Positions 1 to 8,468 are shown, numbered from the stretch's first letter. The stretch: 10,104 bases of DNA from Bordetella parapertussis (GCA_945903445.1 CAMDNZ010000078.1:1-10104), one strand, 5' to 3'. Made by a program: numbers and translations. The notes: generated from the letters alone by a model not told the origin.

Positions 1-84
1 GCTTTGGTAAAACACCATGGCATACCTTCCAGGAGTCAAAACAACTCGCTCTCGATAAACAGTTGAATCGGACAATGCCGACAC
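1..84 (-). CDS. Possible 5' end of an unidentified open frame inside the left repeat (partial)
   Basis: Read outward from the window, the repeat has an AAGGAG followed three bases later by a GTG at 84. An open frame of 28 codons then runs off the window edge. It encodes a peptide starting MSALSDSTVY and ending AMVFYQS. I do not recognise it. It could be the start of the transposase of the element that forms the repeat, or no gene at all. The three-base spacing is short for a ribosome binding site, and a TTG three codons later is an alternative start. The identical frame exists in the right copy. Confidence 0.25.
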   Translation of the reverse strand, partial: MSALSDSTVYRERVVLTPGRYAMVFYQS

Positions 85-149
85 CGTCTCCTTCTTTAGG
101 CGCTTAATAGAGTTGTACTGTCAGATTAAATCGTGGCTAGGACAAGTTA
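1..149. repeat. Left copy of a perfect 149-bp inverted terminal repeat
   Basis: These 149 bases are the exact reverse complement of 9956-10104. Identity ends at 149/150, where the mirrored base differs. On both sides the unique DNA next to the repeat is a broken gene: a small exported protein here and an IS3-type transposase at the right. The repeat therefore behaves like the end of an inserted mobile element, with the same end facing inward at each side. I could not assign it to an insertion-sequence family. Confidence 0.95.
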
Positions 150-268
150 GGTGTGTTCGAAGGCGTGGTGGATTGCGCGCCGGTGGAAGTCTGAGTTTGC
201 GCAACGGCGCTACCACCCGCACACACAGCAACAATAGCAAAGGCAGTGGTCAGTTTACGAATCATCAT
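137..268 (-). pseudogene. Small exported protein, 3' end replaced by the terminal repeat
   Basis: A 43-residue frame starts at ATG 268, behind a GGAGG Shine-Dalgarno sequence six bases upstream; a second ATG follows immediately. It begins with an n-region MMIRK and a hydrophobic stretch (TTAFAIVAVCAGGSAVA), with a likely signal-peptidase site after AVA at about residue 23. The mature part is short and rich in Thr, Ser, Gln and Pro. The last two or three codons and the TAG stop lie inside the terminal repeat (position 149 and below), so the original C-terminus has been lost and replaced. It lies downstream of the cardiolipin-synthase-like gene on the same strand but has its own strong ribosome binding site. 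The product, if made, would be a tiny periplasmic or secreted peptide of unknown function. Confidence 0.6.
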
Positions 269-351
269 ATGAGCCTCCATCGGGAGATGTTTTGGAACTC
301 ATACCATCGCAACCTACGTGCCCGGGCTTGCCAACATCCACTTGCTCATCA

Positions 352-1782
352 CTACAACGCGCGCTCGACCATGCGTCCTAAAAATTCCATGAATCGGTTC
401 TTGATACCGCGATCCTCCCACTGGGGTAAATCGACCGCAGCTGCGGCAGCTCGATCGATTCGAAACAGATTCTCCATCTGAGTGCCAAACGAACTGCCGA
501 CGATGACTGCATTGATTTCGTGATTCAGCGTGAAGCTGCGCCAGTCCATATTGCTAGATCCCACGGTCGACCAGACACCATCGACGACGGCCGTCTTAGC
601 GTGCAATAAAGCGTCGCCACGCTCGTAGATCTGCACGCCAGCCTCCAACAAATCGCCATAATGCGAACGCCCGGCTTGTAGGACCAGGGACGAATCTGAG
701 AAACCTGGCAGCACCAACACGACCTCCACGCCTCGCCGAGCTGCCTCGCGAAGCGCCTGAATGAATGCGGGGTCCGGCACGAAGTACGCCATGGTGATGA
801 AAATCGACTGCCGGGCACTTTGGAATGCCGACATCAGCGTCAAATAGACTTCGTAATTGTCCTCGGCACCTGGCTCGTTCGACAGAATTCTGACGACCTC
901 ATCTCCTGCTCGGGCAGCAGGGGCCAGGCGCTGTCGCTCGGTAATGGGTGGCCCCACTTGCGAGCGCCAGCCCTCAACGAACACTCGCTCAATTTCCGCC
1001 ACGGCTGGCCCTGCGATACAAACATGCGTATCGCGCCAGGGTGCGTCTTCTCGTGCTTGCTGGTCGCGTTTGACGCCCTTCGATCCAAACGACGAAGATC
1101 GGTACACGCCGCTGACGTTGATGCCTCCTACAAATCCTACTTGGCCATCGATCACTAGCAATTTGCGATGACTACGCTCGTTAGGCGACCAACCGAAGGG
1201 GTTACGCAATGGATTCACTGGATTGAAAATTTTGACGTTCACGCCCGCATCGCGCATGCGTGCAAAAACGGCATCGGAGGTACCCACCGTGCCCACGGCG
1301 TCGACCATGAGTGCGACATCGACCCCTGCCTGGCGCCGTTCGATCAGTGCATCGGCAAACATATTCCCGATGTCGTCGTCATCGAAAATATAGGTTTCCA
1401 TATGCAGAAAGTCCTGAGCACCCGCTATGGCTTCAAGCATCGATCGATAAGTGCTGGGCCCGTCCGCCAGCAACTTTACCGAATTGCCCGCGACCAGAGG
1501 CGTCTTGCTGATCGCCTCTTCGACTTCGAGATGACGCTCGAGAAAATCCTTGCCTTCGGGCGATCCGGCAACGCGAGCGACAATGGCTTGCGACTGCCCA
1601 TAAGAGAGGCGACCGGATTCGGTCGCCACAGAGACGCGTTCGCGTTGCGCCTGAAGCTGATCGACGTGCGGCAGATTTACGCAACCTGCAACCGTGCAAC
1701 TCAACAGGGCCAGTGCGAAAGCATGACGCGCATGGCGTCTGCGCTGCAGTACGGCACCGCACAACGCGTTAGTCGGACTCAC
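352..1782 (-). CDS. Phospholipase D-family cardiolipin synthase with a lipoprotein signal
   Basis: The product is a phospholipase D-superfamily enzyme, most likely a cardiolipin synthase that joins phosphatidyl groups at the membrane. Two HKD motifs are present: HRKLLVID (His205, Lys207, Asp212) and HAKTAVVD (His394, Lys396, Asp401), each followed by the usual GSxN- or GGIN-type segment. The N-terminus has RRRHAR, then a hydrophobic run ending LSCTVAGC, a good lipobox with Cys34, so it is probably a lipoprotein anchored in the envelope. I chose the GTG at 1782 because it gives a compact signal peptide of 476 residues in total. It also overlaps the stop codon of the upstream gene by 14 bases, suggesting translational coupling, although no strong Shine-Dalgarno is visible. 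In-frame upstream starts at 1830, 1836 and 1842 would add about 16-20 residues and overlap the neighbour more. The length suits ClsB/ClsC-like proteins. Confidence 0.9.
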   Translation of the reverse strand: MSPTNALCGAVLQRRRHARHAFALALLSCTVAGCVNLPHVDQLQAQRERVSVATESGRLSYGQSQAIVARVAGSPEGKDFLERHLEVEEAISKTPLVAGNSVKLLADGPSTYRSMLEAIAGAQDFLHMETYIFDDDDIGNMFADALIERRQAGVDVALMVDAVGTVGTSDAVFARMRDAGVNVKIFNPVNPLRNPFGWSPNERSHRKLLVIDGQVGFVGGINVSGVYRSSSFGSKGVKRDQQAREDAPWRDTHVCIAGPAVAEIERVFVEGWRSQVGPPITERQRLAPAARAGDEVVRILSNEPGAEDNYEVYLTLMSAFQSARQSIFITMAYFVPDPAFIQALREAARRGVEVVLVLPGFSDSSLVLQAGRSHYGDLLEAGVQIYERGDALLHAKTAVVDGVWSTVGSSNMDWRSFTLNHEINAVIVGSSFGTQMENLFRIDRAAAAAVDLPQWEDRGIKNRFMEFLGRMVERAL

Positions 1783-2098
1783 GCTTATCGGCGCTGCGGT
1801 CGTTCTGCTGCAGAGGCGTCTTACGACCATCGTCATCGCCACGGCTTCGGACAGGCGCCTGCTGCTTCAAATCCTGATCGTCGATTTGCTGATACTTCGC
1901 TTCGTCGGCACTTCCTTTATAGCCCCCTTGATCGCCTTTCTGATAGCCCGGCTGCGACGCGACGTCAGGCCATTGGCGCTCGTCGTCCAGCTGAGAAGAG
2001 AGCCGATCGGGGCCTTCCTGTATCTTGTTATCGCCCTTCGGCGTGTTGGCTCGATTGGACGGTCGATCAGCCCTATCGGATGAACGCGTGTTCGACAT
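1769..2098 (-). CDS. Hydrophilic, probably disordered protein of unknown function
   Basis: This 109-residue protein is very rich in Asp, Arg, Lys, Gln, Ser and Gly, with no hydrophobic core, no signal peptide and no cysteine. It contains low-complexity stretches such as GYQKGDQGGYKG, so it is probably intrinsically disordered. I do not recognise a family. The ATG at 2098 is preceded by AGGA five to six bases upstream. It sits 30 bp after the two-helix membrane protein, and its TAA overlaps the preferred GTG start of the cardiolipin-synthase-like gene, so the genes look co-transcribed. Small hydrophilic proteins of this composition often occur among stress genes, but that is only an inference. 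The antisense frames over the same DNA have no comparable context, so this strand is preferred. Confidence 0.65.
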   Translation of the reverse strand: MSNTRSSDRADRPSNRANTPKGDNKIQEGPDRLSSQLDDERQWPDVASQPGYQKGDQGGYKGSADEAKYQQIDDQDLKQQAPVRSRGDDDGRKTPLQQNDRSADKRESD

Positions 2099-2128
2099 GA
2101 GAATCCTGGTGAATTGATCGACGCCGTG

Positions 2129-2683
2129 CTAAAACGACGCCAAATTACGAATATGACCCGGGGAACGATAGCGCGTCGGATAATCGAACTCGGCCCACTG
2201 GCCATGTTGCCATCGACCTCTGGCCGACTCGACGTACTCTGCACCGGCATCGACCAAAATGCGCGCGACCTCTTGTGCTCGGCCGATACCGACATATACA
2301 GTCAACAGCGCGTCGGCCTCGTCGCGCTCCCGGCGTATGGCCAAGGCGCGCTCGGCTAGCCAGGTCGCCCCTAGCCATGCTCCCACACAAGCGCCCAGCG
2401 GCCCTAATACCAACATCAAAAGCACGGGCACATCGAACGTCAGTATCAAGGCCGCGCCAAAAATAGCGCACATGGCTGACAACGCAGCCACACATGCCAG
2501 TGCATAACGCCGTGAGACCGTCGCGTCCTGATGGCCATCGCCTCGACGCGCCCCCCGAGTACCAGGGTCTGCGGCGAAAAAGACGTTAACGGCTTCAGTG
2601 GAAATACCCACGGCGAACAGCGCGTGAGCCGCGCTGTCGGCCGTTGGAAAATCATCGAAGCGGGCGGCCAGGACCTTGCCCAT
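2129..2683 (-). CDS. Two-helix membrane protein, stress-protein-like layout
   Basis: A 184-residue inner-membrane protein. Residues 1-40 form a small soluble domain (AARFDDFPTADSAAHAL...) resembling the N-terminal domain of general-stress-type proteins, in which a short alpha/beta unit precedes a membrane anchor. Two hydrophobic helices follow at about 61-82 and 85-110, rich in Gly and Ala. A charged segment comes next, then a second soluble unit (about 125-170) ending in a GRWQHGQWAEFDYPTR motif. The family likeness is from memory of the layout and cannot be confirmed here. ATG 2683 lies three bases past the stop of the upstream YqjD-like gene, a typical operon junction. No catalytic motif is visible; a membrane-stress role is an inference from its neighbours. 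Confidence 0.75.
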   Translation of the reverse strand: MGKVLAARFDDFPTADSAAHALFAVGISTEAVNVFFAADPGTRGARRGDGHQDATVSRRYALACVAALSAMCAIFGAALILTFDVPVLLMLVLGPLGACVGAWLGATWLAERALAIRRERDEADALLTVYVGIGRAQEVARILVDAGAEYVESARGRWQHGQWAEFDYPTRYRSPGHIRNLASF

Positions 2684-2686
2684 GGT

Positions 2687-3028
2687 CTACTCGCAGTCGC
2701 GGCGTGCGCTGGACGCGCAGCATGCTAATAAGGCACCAGCCAACGCCGCCAAGCCCAGCGACTTCCAGACGTTTTGCTGAACGTAGTTTTCGGTGGCCGC
2801 CGCCGCATCTCGATATTTTTGCGTCGCTACATCTTCCCATTCGTGGGCCTAGACGCGCGCCTGATCCAAACGCACTCGCAACTTCGCGCGGGCGTCGTCC
2901 ACTTCGGCACCGGTGTAGCTTGCAGTCGCCTTTAACAGACCCTCGGTATCGGCGAGCAGTGCTTTGATATCGGTGGCGACTCGGTCGCGTTGGGCAAGAA
3001 CTTCCTGGCGTTGCTCAAATTTATCCAT
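2687..3028 (-). pseudogene. YqjD/ElaB (DUF883)-like membrane-anchored protein with an in-frame amber codon
   Basis: Translation from ATG 3028, behind GAGGAG six bases upstream, gives a helical, heptad-like N-terminus and then meets TAG at 2851-2849 as codon 60. The same frame continues for 53 more codons (AHEWEDVATQKYRDAAAATE, then a segment with NVWKSLGLAALAGALLACC) to a TAG at 2689-2687. The whole reads as one YqjD/ElaB-type protein: a long amphipathic helix, then a single C-terminal membrane helix after the typical 'ENYV..N.W.S.G' turn. In this family the C-terminal helix anchors the protein in the inner membrane and the N-terminal part associates with ribosomes. The premature stop removes the anchor. 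A single CAG-to-TAG change explains it. It could also be a sequencing error or a read-through codon. The gene is first in a leftward cluster, so loss of translation here could have polar effects. Confidence 0.8.
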
Positions 3029-3258
3029 ATCGGCTCCTCAATGCGGTTGACGGGACATCGCATGAGCAATGTCGTTGCCTTATTGTTCATGCCATTGGTA
3101 AAACTGTCCCCCTCAACTCGCAACGAGCCGTTAAGCGGTATTTCACACGTATCGATGCATGACGGGAGTCAGGGTTTACGCCTGCCTCTTATAGGCATGA
3201 CGATTGCTCGCGCTTCGCGATCTACTCGCAGGCCATGCGACATGCTCAGAGGACATGT

Positions 3259-4239
3259 ATGCCTTATACGACCGCAGCTTTAGATCGGGCGCCAGCGCGC
3301 TTTCATCAACTTCACTCTGACAATACCCAGGCCATCCAGCGTGAAGTGCTCGATGGCTTATGCGCCGAATCGCCGCGCATCGACCCTAAATTTTTTTACG
3401 ACCAGTTAGGTTCGACGCTTTTCGACGCCATCACGCTGACAGAAGAGTATTACCCCACTCGATGCGAGGACGAGATTTTTTCTCAGCATGCTGCAGCCAT
3501 CGCAAGGCATGTGGGCGCTGTCGGGGCGCTGATCGATTTGGGCGCAGGCGATTGTCGGAAGGCCGAAGCTTTGTTTTCACTTTTTCACCCTGGTCAATAC
3601 GTGCCCGTAGACATATCGGTCGACTATTTGCGTACCGCCGTCAGCCGAATCGAAACGACATTCCCCGAACTGAACATCATCGCCCTGGGAATGGACTTTT
3701 GCGATCGGCTGGCATTGCCTGTCGATGTGAGCAGCGATGCGCGACTGTTTTTCTATCCTGGATCGAGCATCGGTAATCTCGCACCCGATGATGCCCTAGC
3801 CCTATTGACCGGTTTGCGACAGGCTTGTGGCCTGGATGGCGGCCTATTGATCGGCATCGATCGAGTCAAAGACGCTGCTGTCTTGAGTGAGGCTTACGAC
3901 GACGCGCTGGGCGTTACCGCCGCCTTTAACCTAAATGTGCTGCGACGCGTCAATGCGATGCTGGGCAGCGACTTCGATTTATCGCACTGGCGTCACGTGG
4001 CCTTATACGATGCAGTGCGGCAGCGCGTCGAAATGCATTTGGAAGCGCGCTGCGATACGCAAGCTCGCTTGCCCGCATCGGTACGCAAATTCGGGGCGGG
4101 CGAACGCATTCATACCGAGTGCTCGTATAAATATATGCCGGAGCAATTCAGCGCCTTACTCGAACGCGCAGGCTTTACCCGTACGGCTCACTGGACCGAT
4201 CAACGCGATTGGTTCTCGGTGTTCAGTGCAAGGCCCTGA
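3259..4239 (+). CDS. egtD: L-histidine N-alpha-methyltransferase EgtD
   Basis: EgtD transfers three methyl groups from S-adenosylmethionine to histidine to give hercynine, the first step of ergothioneine synthesis in the cytoplasm. The SAM-binding loop is LIDLGAGDCRK at residues 91-101. TEEYYPTR (61-68), GSSIGNL (168-174) and the ERIHTECSYKY segment (282-292) match the family's histidine-binding regions. Glu287 and Ser289 sit where the mycobacterial enzyme has its substrate-contacting Glu and Ser. With the ATG at 3259 the protein has 326 residues, close to the usual 320 or so. That start has an AGAGGA six bases upstream, whereas the in-frame ATG at 3235 has none. egtB begins 14 bases after the stop, so the two form an operon. 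The 230-bp gap to the divergent YqjD-like gene should hold both promoters; I saw no convincing boxes in it. Confidence 0.95.
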   Translation: MPYTTAALDRAPARFHQLHSDNTQAIQREVLDGLCAESPRIDPKFFYDQLGSTLFDAITLTEEYYPTRCEDEIFSQHAAAIARHVGAVGALIDLGAGDCRKAEALFSLFHPGQYVPVDISVDYLRTAVSRIETTFPELNIIALGMDFCDRLALPVDVSSDARLFFYPGSSIGNLAPDDALALLTGLRQACGLDGGLLIGIDRVKDAAVLSEAYDDALGVTAAFNLNVLRRVNAMLGSDFDLSHWRHVALYDAVRQRVEMHLEARCDTQARLPASVRKFGAGERIHTECSYKYMPEQFSALLERAGFTRTAHWTDQRDWFSVFSARP

Positions 4240-4253
4240 TCACAGGATCGCTC

Positions 4254-5672
<1,419 letters not shown>

Positions 5673-5725
5673 GTTGCGCGGCCATGACATCACACAAAGC
5701 ACAGTAGGCAGCACAGGCAAAAGGC

Positions 5726-5752
5726 TTGCAGCTCGAATTGAAACATGATAAA
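5726..5752 (+). promoter_or_regulatory. Possible weak promoter for the tRNA-Met gene
   Basis: TTGCAG at 5726-5731 and GATAAA at 5747-5752 are separated by 15 bases. They resemble -35 and -10 boxes, but the spacing is short. The pair lies about 55 bases ahead of the tRNA, which otherwise has no visible promoter. Support is by eye only. Confidence 0.25.
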
Positions 5753-5770
5753 GTCTTGTCCTTTCCTGGC

Positions 5771-5797
5771 TTCGCTAGTGCATCAGGCGCTAGCGAA
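5771..5797. other. Perfect 8-bp inverted repeat in the tRNA leader
   Basis: TTCGCTAG at 5771-5778 and its exact reverse complement at 5790-5797 flank an 11-base loop. There is no T-run after it, so it is not a standard terminator for egtB. It ends ten bases before the mature tRNA and would fold in the precursor's 5' leader, or could be a protein-binding palindrome. Confidence 0.5.
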
Positions 5798-5806
5798 TAT
5801 CCAGAT

Positions 5807-5883
5807 GGCGCATTAGCTCAGCCGGTTAGAGCGACGGAATCATAATCCGCAGGTCCCCTGTTCGAATCAGGGATGCGCCACCA
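5807..5883 (+). tRNA. tRNA-Met (CAT anticodon), CCA encoded
   Basis: A complete cloverleaf can be drawn. The acceptor stem GGCGCAT/ATGCGCC has seven pairs, the D-stem is GCTC/GAGC, the anticodon CAT is at 5841-5843, and the T-arm is CCCTG-TTCGAAT-CAGGG. Discriminator A is followed by encoded CCA. A fully paired acceptor stem, including the first base pair, argues for the elongator rather than the initiator methionine tRNA. Isoleucine-2 (lysidine-modified CAT) cannot be excluded without a classifier. The outermost anticodon-stem position is an A-C mismatch (A27, C43), which is slightly unusual. The gene stands just upstream of the lower-G+C effector region, a common place for island integration. 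Confidence 0.93.
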
Positions 5884-5895
5884 AAGAATACAAGG

Positions 5896-5921
5896 GCCTC
5901 CACGACAGTGGGGGCTTTTTT
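5896..5921 (+). terminator. Rho-independent terminator after tRNA-Met
   Basis: GCCTCCAC at 5896-5903 pairs with GTGGGGGC at 5908-5915 (one G-U pair) across a GACA tetraloop, followed by six T residues. It begins 12 bases after the tRNA CCA end and ends that transcript. Confidence 0.9.
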
Positions 5922-6004
5922 ATTATCCATGTACGGTTGCTGACGATCGTATTTATGACCGCTCTTAATCGCCGTGAGACATCACTAGACCGACTTCACA
6001 CTAT

Positions 6005-6484
6005 TCACACCTTGATGGCGTGAAAACCGGGATGGAAATCCTGCGACTCCCCGCGCCTTTCGTCATCACCCGATATCTCGTCCACGGTGGGTTCTGCCTC
6101 CACGTCCCCGGCAGAGAATTGCGCAATCAATCGCTCCTGGGTGTTGACGAAATTCTCCACGTTCGATTTCAAACCCAAAGCATCCAGCTGAAATATCCGA
6201 ACATTTTTGATAAGCACCAGGCAATCTGTGGAAGCCTCCAGACAAATGACGCCATCGTCAGACTCAACCAAGTGCGTATTTTCCGCCAGCACATCCCTCC
6301 AGAAATCTCCTTCTACTACATCGGGAAAATCGCCCAACATACCGTAGAGCGAATAGTCTTCGCCTTTTTTACGGATGGAGACCAACAATTTCCCGCCAAC
6401 CTCCAATAAACACTGATCGTTCTCATCGAATGCCAAATCAATGCCAAGCAAGCCACCAAAATCCTGCAATAACGTGCTCATCAT
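6005..6484 (-). CDS. CesT-family class I type III secretion chaperone
   Basis: Class I chaperones are small acidic dimers that bind the N-terminal part of one effector, keep it soluble and deliver it to the type III export apparatus. This 159-residue acidic protein follows the family plan. It has an N-terminal helix (LLQDFGGLLGIDLAFDEND), a beta region with CLLEVGGKLLVSIRKK, the YGMLGDFP turn, a second strand pair (DDGVICLEASTDCLVLIKN) and a closing amphipathic helix (NVENFVNTQERLIAQF). A disordered acidic tail of about 35 residues (126-159) follows. ATG 6484 has GGAG six bases upstream; a second ATG is adjacent. It starts 48 bp after the stop of the 511-residue protein on the same strand, the usual arrangement for an effector and its chaperone. 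The family call rests on fold layout rather than a search. No type III structural gene lies in the window. Confidence 0.85.
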   Translation of the reverse strand: MMSTLLQDFGGLLGIDLAFDENDQCLLEVGGKLLVSIRKKGEDYSLYGMLGDFPDVVEGDFWRDVLAENTHLVESDDGVICLEASTDCLVLIKNVRIFQLDALGLKSNVENFVNTQERLIAQFSAGDVEAEPTVDEISGDDERRGESQDFHPGFHAIKV

Positions 6485-6532
6485 CTATTACTCCAAAATT
6501 ACGGCGCCTTTGGAAACTGAACTAACCCATGA

Positions 6533-8068
6533 TTAATTATCGACCCTCATGAAATCCCTGACCTTATCCAGCATAGTTCGCCCCAGCAGAAGTGTGGTCA
6601 TATCTAAATCGCTGTGCAGCTCCGGGCTTTGTCCGAGGAAAACATCCATTGCGTTTACGATATTTTTTGCCTTGAGCGTGAGCGTGTCGAAATCGTCTTG
6701 GGCGCTGGGGGCGTTGGCGACGATTGCATCTCTTGCAGCCCCGGCGACGTTGGATTCCGAGACATCAGTTTTGCTGGCTTGACGGGAAATTTCAGCGACC
6801 TGCGTGTCGATTTTTGCCCTGATCTCGGTATCGATTTGTCTATGTTCCTCGGGATCTCTCGTCCCTTTCTGGCGCTGTTCGAGCACGTCAAGCTCGGATT
6901 GATCAGATAACAAACTCAGCTTCACGCCATCGTATTTTTCTTTGAATTTTTCGTCCTGCATGCTGTCGGCAAACCGTTTCTCTACATTGTTCGATTTTCG
7001 ATTCAGCGTGTCCATTTCCGCCTGAACCAGCTTCGCATACGCATGGACGCTATTTGGACCTTCACTTATCAAAGCCGTTTGAAATTTCGCAAAATTCTCT
7101 GAGCCGCCCGATTTCAACATTCTGGCTGCCATTGCGGCGCAGTTCTGAGTCTTACTTGCGAGGGTATAACCAATTTTCCCTTCTGCGGCATCAGATTTTA
7201 CTTGCCTTGCATCCGCCAAAATACGCTTCTCGTTCAGCCCGAACATTACAAAACTCTTTTGTCCTGTAACAGCGTCCTTGGTCTTTCCAACCATAGGCAT
7301 ATAAATTTTGTGAGCGCTAACTCCCCAGCTGCCGCCCTTCGTCACGTTTTGGCCAACGCGAGGCTCGAACTTGGATCTTGCCAAAAGGACGGGCGAGCTA
7401 CTTCCCGCTTTTAACTCTTTCCGAGCTTGTGCACCTAGCTCCAATCGCTGTGCTGTTCGATCTGAAATTTCAAGCTCTTTATCTCGTCGATAATCGGAGA
7501 TCGTAACTGCTGGCCTCTCACTAAGATAACGATTTTTGGGGGAACCGGCGCGATCTGCTCCAGGCCACCAGCTCACATGCTCGTTAACCGGCCGCCCCCG
7601 ATGGTAAGCGTCTAAATTCTTGATGGTGACGGAGGCATGGCCAACATGCTCCATGCTTTTTTGCGGCCAAATTCGGACGACCACCTGCCGATTCGTGTTT
7701 TTCGCATCTCCCCTACCGTGGATGTTTTCAGCAATCTCGGACATCTGCCTGACCGCCCGGGCATCCAGTGGAGCGTCGCTTTTCCGTAAAGATTCCGCCG
7801 CACTGGTCGCGGCTGTGGCGCCGTAACATTTTGAAAGCGCGTTCAAAAAAACGCCAGTGGCAGCGGCGTTATCGGAATTCAGTTTTTCAATGTAGTTCTG
7901 AACGAAATCCGTATTCTTGATGATAGGAATATTGCTCAAGAACATGACAGCTTTGTCCTGCAACGAGTACTTCGCCGCCGTTACAACAGGTTCTCCGCTA
8001 TCGTTAGTGCTGATTAAAACTCGGTCGGCAGAAGCGGAGGCTGCAACAAATTGCTGAATGCTGATCAT
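6533..8068 (-). CDS. Candidate type III secreted effector with a possible permuted papain-like domain
   Basis: This 511-residue protein belongs to no family I can name. Its gene lies directly upstream of a CesT-type chaperone gene, which is the main reason to call it an effector. The N-terminus (MISIQQFVAASASADRVLI) is Ser/Ala-rich, amphipathic and lacks a Sec signal, as expected for type III export. A central region carries VGHASVTIKN (His144), then HVSWWPG (164-170), and about 140 residues later TQNCAAMAARML (Asn309, Cys310). His before Asn-Cys is the order seen in circularly permuted papain-fold enzymes such as LRAT-like NlpC/P60 proteins, so a protease, amidase or acyltransferase is possible. 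Residues 350-435 are charged and coiled-coil-like. ATG 8068 is chosen because GAGAG lies a few bases upstream; the frame stays open to 8158 but without similar support. Base composition looks poorer in G+C than in the flanking genes. I found no Sec, lipoprotein or membrane segment. Confidence 0.7.
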   Translation of the reverse strand: MISIQQFVAASASADRVLISTNDSGEPVVTAAKYSLQDKAVMFLSNIPIIKNTDFVQNYIEKLNSDNAAATGVFLNALSKCYGATAATSAAESLRKSDAPLDARAVRQMSEIAENIHGRGDAKNTNRQVVVRIWPQKSMEHVGHASVTIKNLDAYHRGRPVNEHVSWWPGADRAGSPKNRYLSERPAVTISDYRRDKELEISDRTAQRLELGAQARKELKAGSSSPVLLARSKFEPRVGQNVTKGGSWGVSAHKIYMPMVGKTKDAVTGQKSFVMFGLNEKRILADARQVKSDAAEGKIGYTLASKTQNCAAMAARMLKSGGSENFAKFQTALISEGPNSVHAYAKLVQAEMDTLNRKSNNVEKRFADSMQDEKFKEKYDGVKLSLLSDQSELDVLEQRQKGTRDPEEHRQIDTEIRAKIDTQVAEISRQASKTDVSESNVAGAARDAIVANAPSAQDDFDTLTLKAKNIVNAMDVFLGQSPELHSDLDMTTLLLGRTMLDKVRDFMRVDN

Positions 8069-8432
8069 TCTGCTCTCCAACCCATAGTCAATTTGTATAG
8101 CCCTGCGGGTGCTGCTTAGTCGCTTAATTGTTAAACAACGACCATTCCGGTCTACCATTCTTGCAGCAGGCGAGCAACAAGCTGGTTCTCATCTGAAATC
8201 CAAATGCTCAGTAACTGCCGATGCGCGCTGGGTTCCACGCCCCGATAAAAAGTGTGACCCAACGCGTGTCATCGGGTCGCCTCGCGAAAGACAAATGGCT
8301 ACACAATCCCCGGGTGCCCTGCAGGGAACAACCCGAAGTTATCCACACTCACCATAAAAACAAAACCAGGATGTCAGGTCGCAGGGGGCGACCCACCTTT
8401 GCTGTCGCGAATCTACCGAACAGTGGACGCTA

Positions 8433-8462
8433 TTGACGCCTGTGCGCAGCAACCTTTACAAG
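8433..8462 (+). promoter_or_regulatory. Sigma-70-like promoter of a possible small RNA
   Basis: TTGACG at 8433-8438 matches five of six -35 consensus bases. TACAAG at 8457-8462 matches four of six -10 bases, with an 18-base spacer. No protein gene follows, but a rho-independent terminator lies about 40 bases downstream. Confidence 0.4.
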
Positions 8463-8468
8463 TCCCGC

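Noticed and set aside
1168..2100. Long 310-codon rightward open frame
   Set aside because: It lies antisense to the cardiolipin-synthase-like gene, whose HKD motifs and lipobox are clear. The frame's translation has no domain features.
8339..8347. Perfect DnaA-box nonamer TTATCCACA
   Set aside because: Only one perfect copy is present, with no cluster, AT-rich unwinding region or rep/dnaA gene. One such nonamer in 10 kb can arise by chance.
8377..8393. GGTCGC/GCGACC hairpin
   Set aside because: No T-run follows and no gene ends there; six pairs alone are weak evidence of function.
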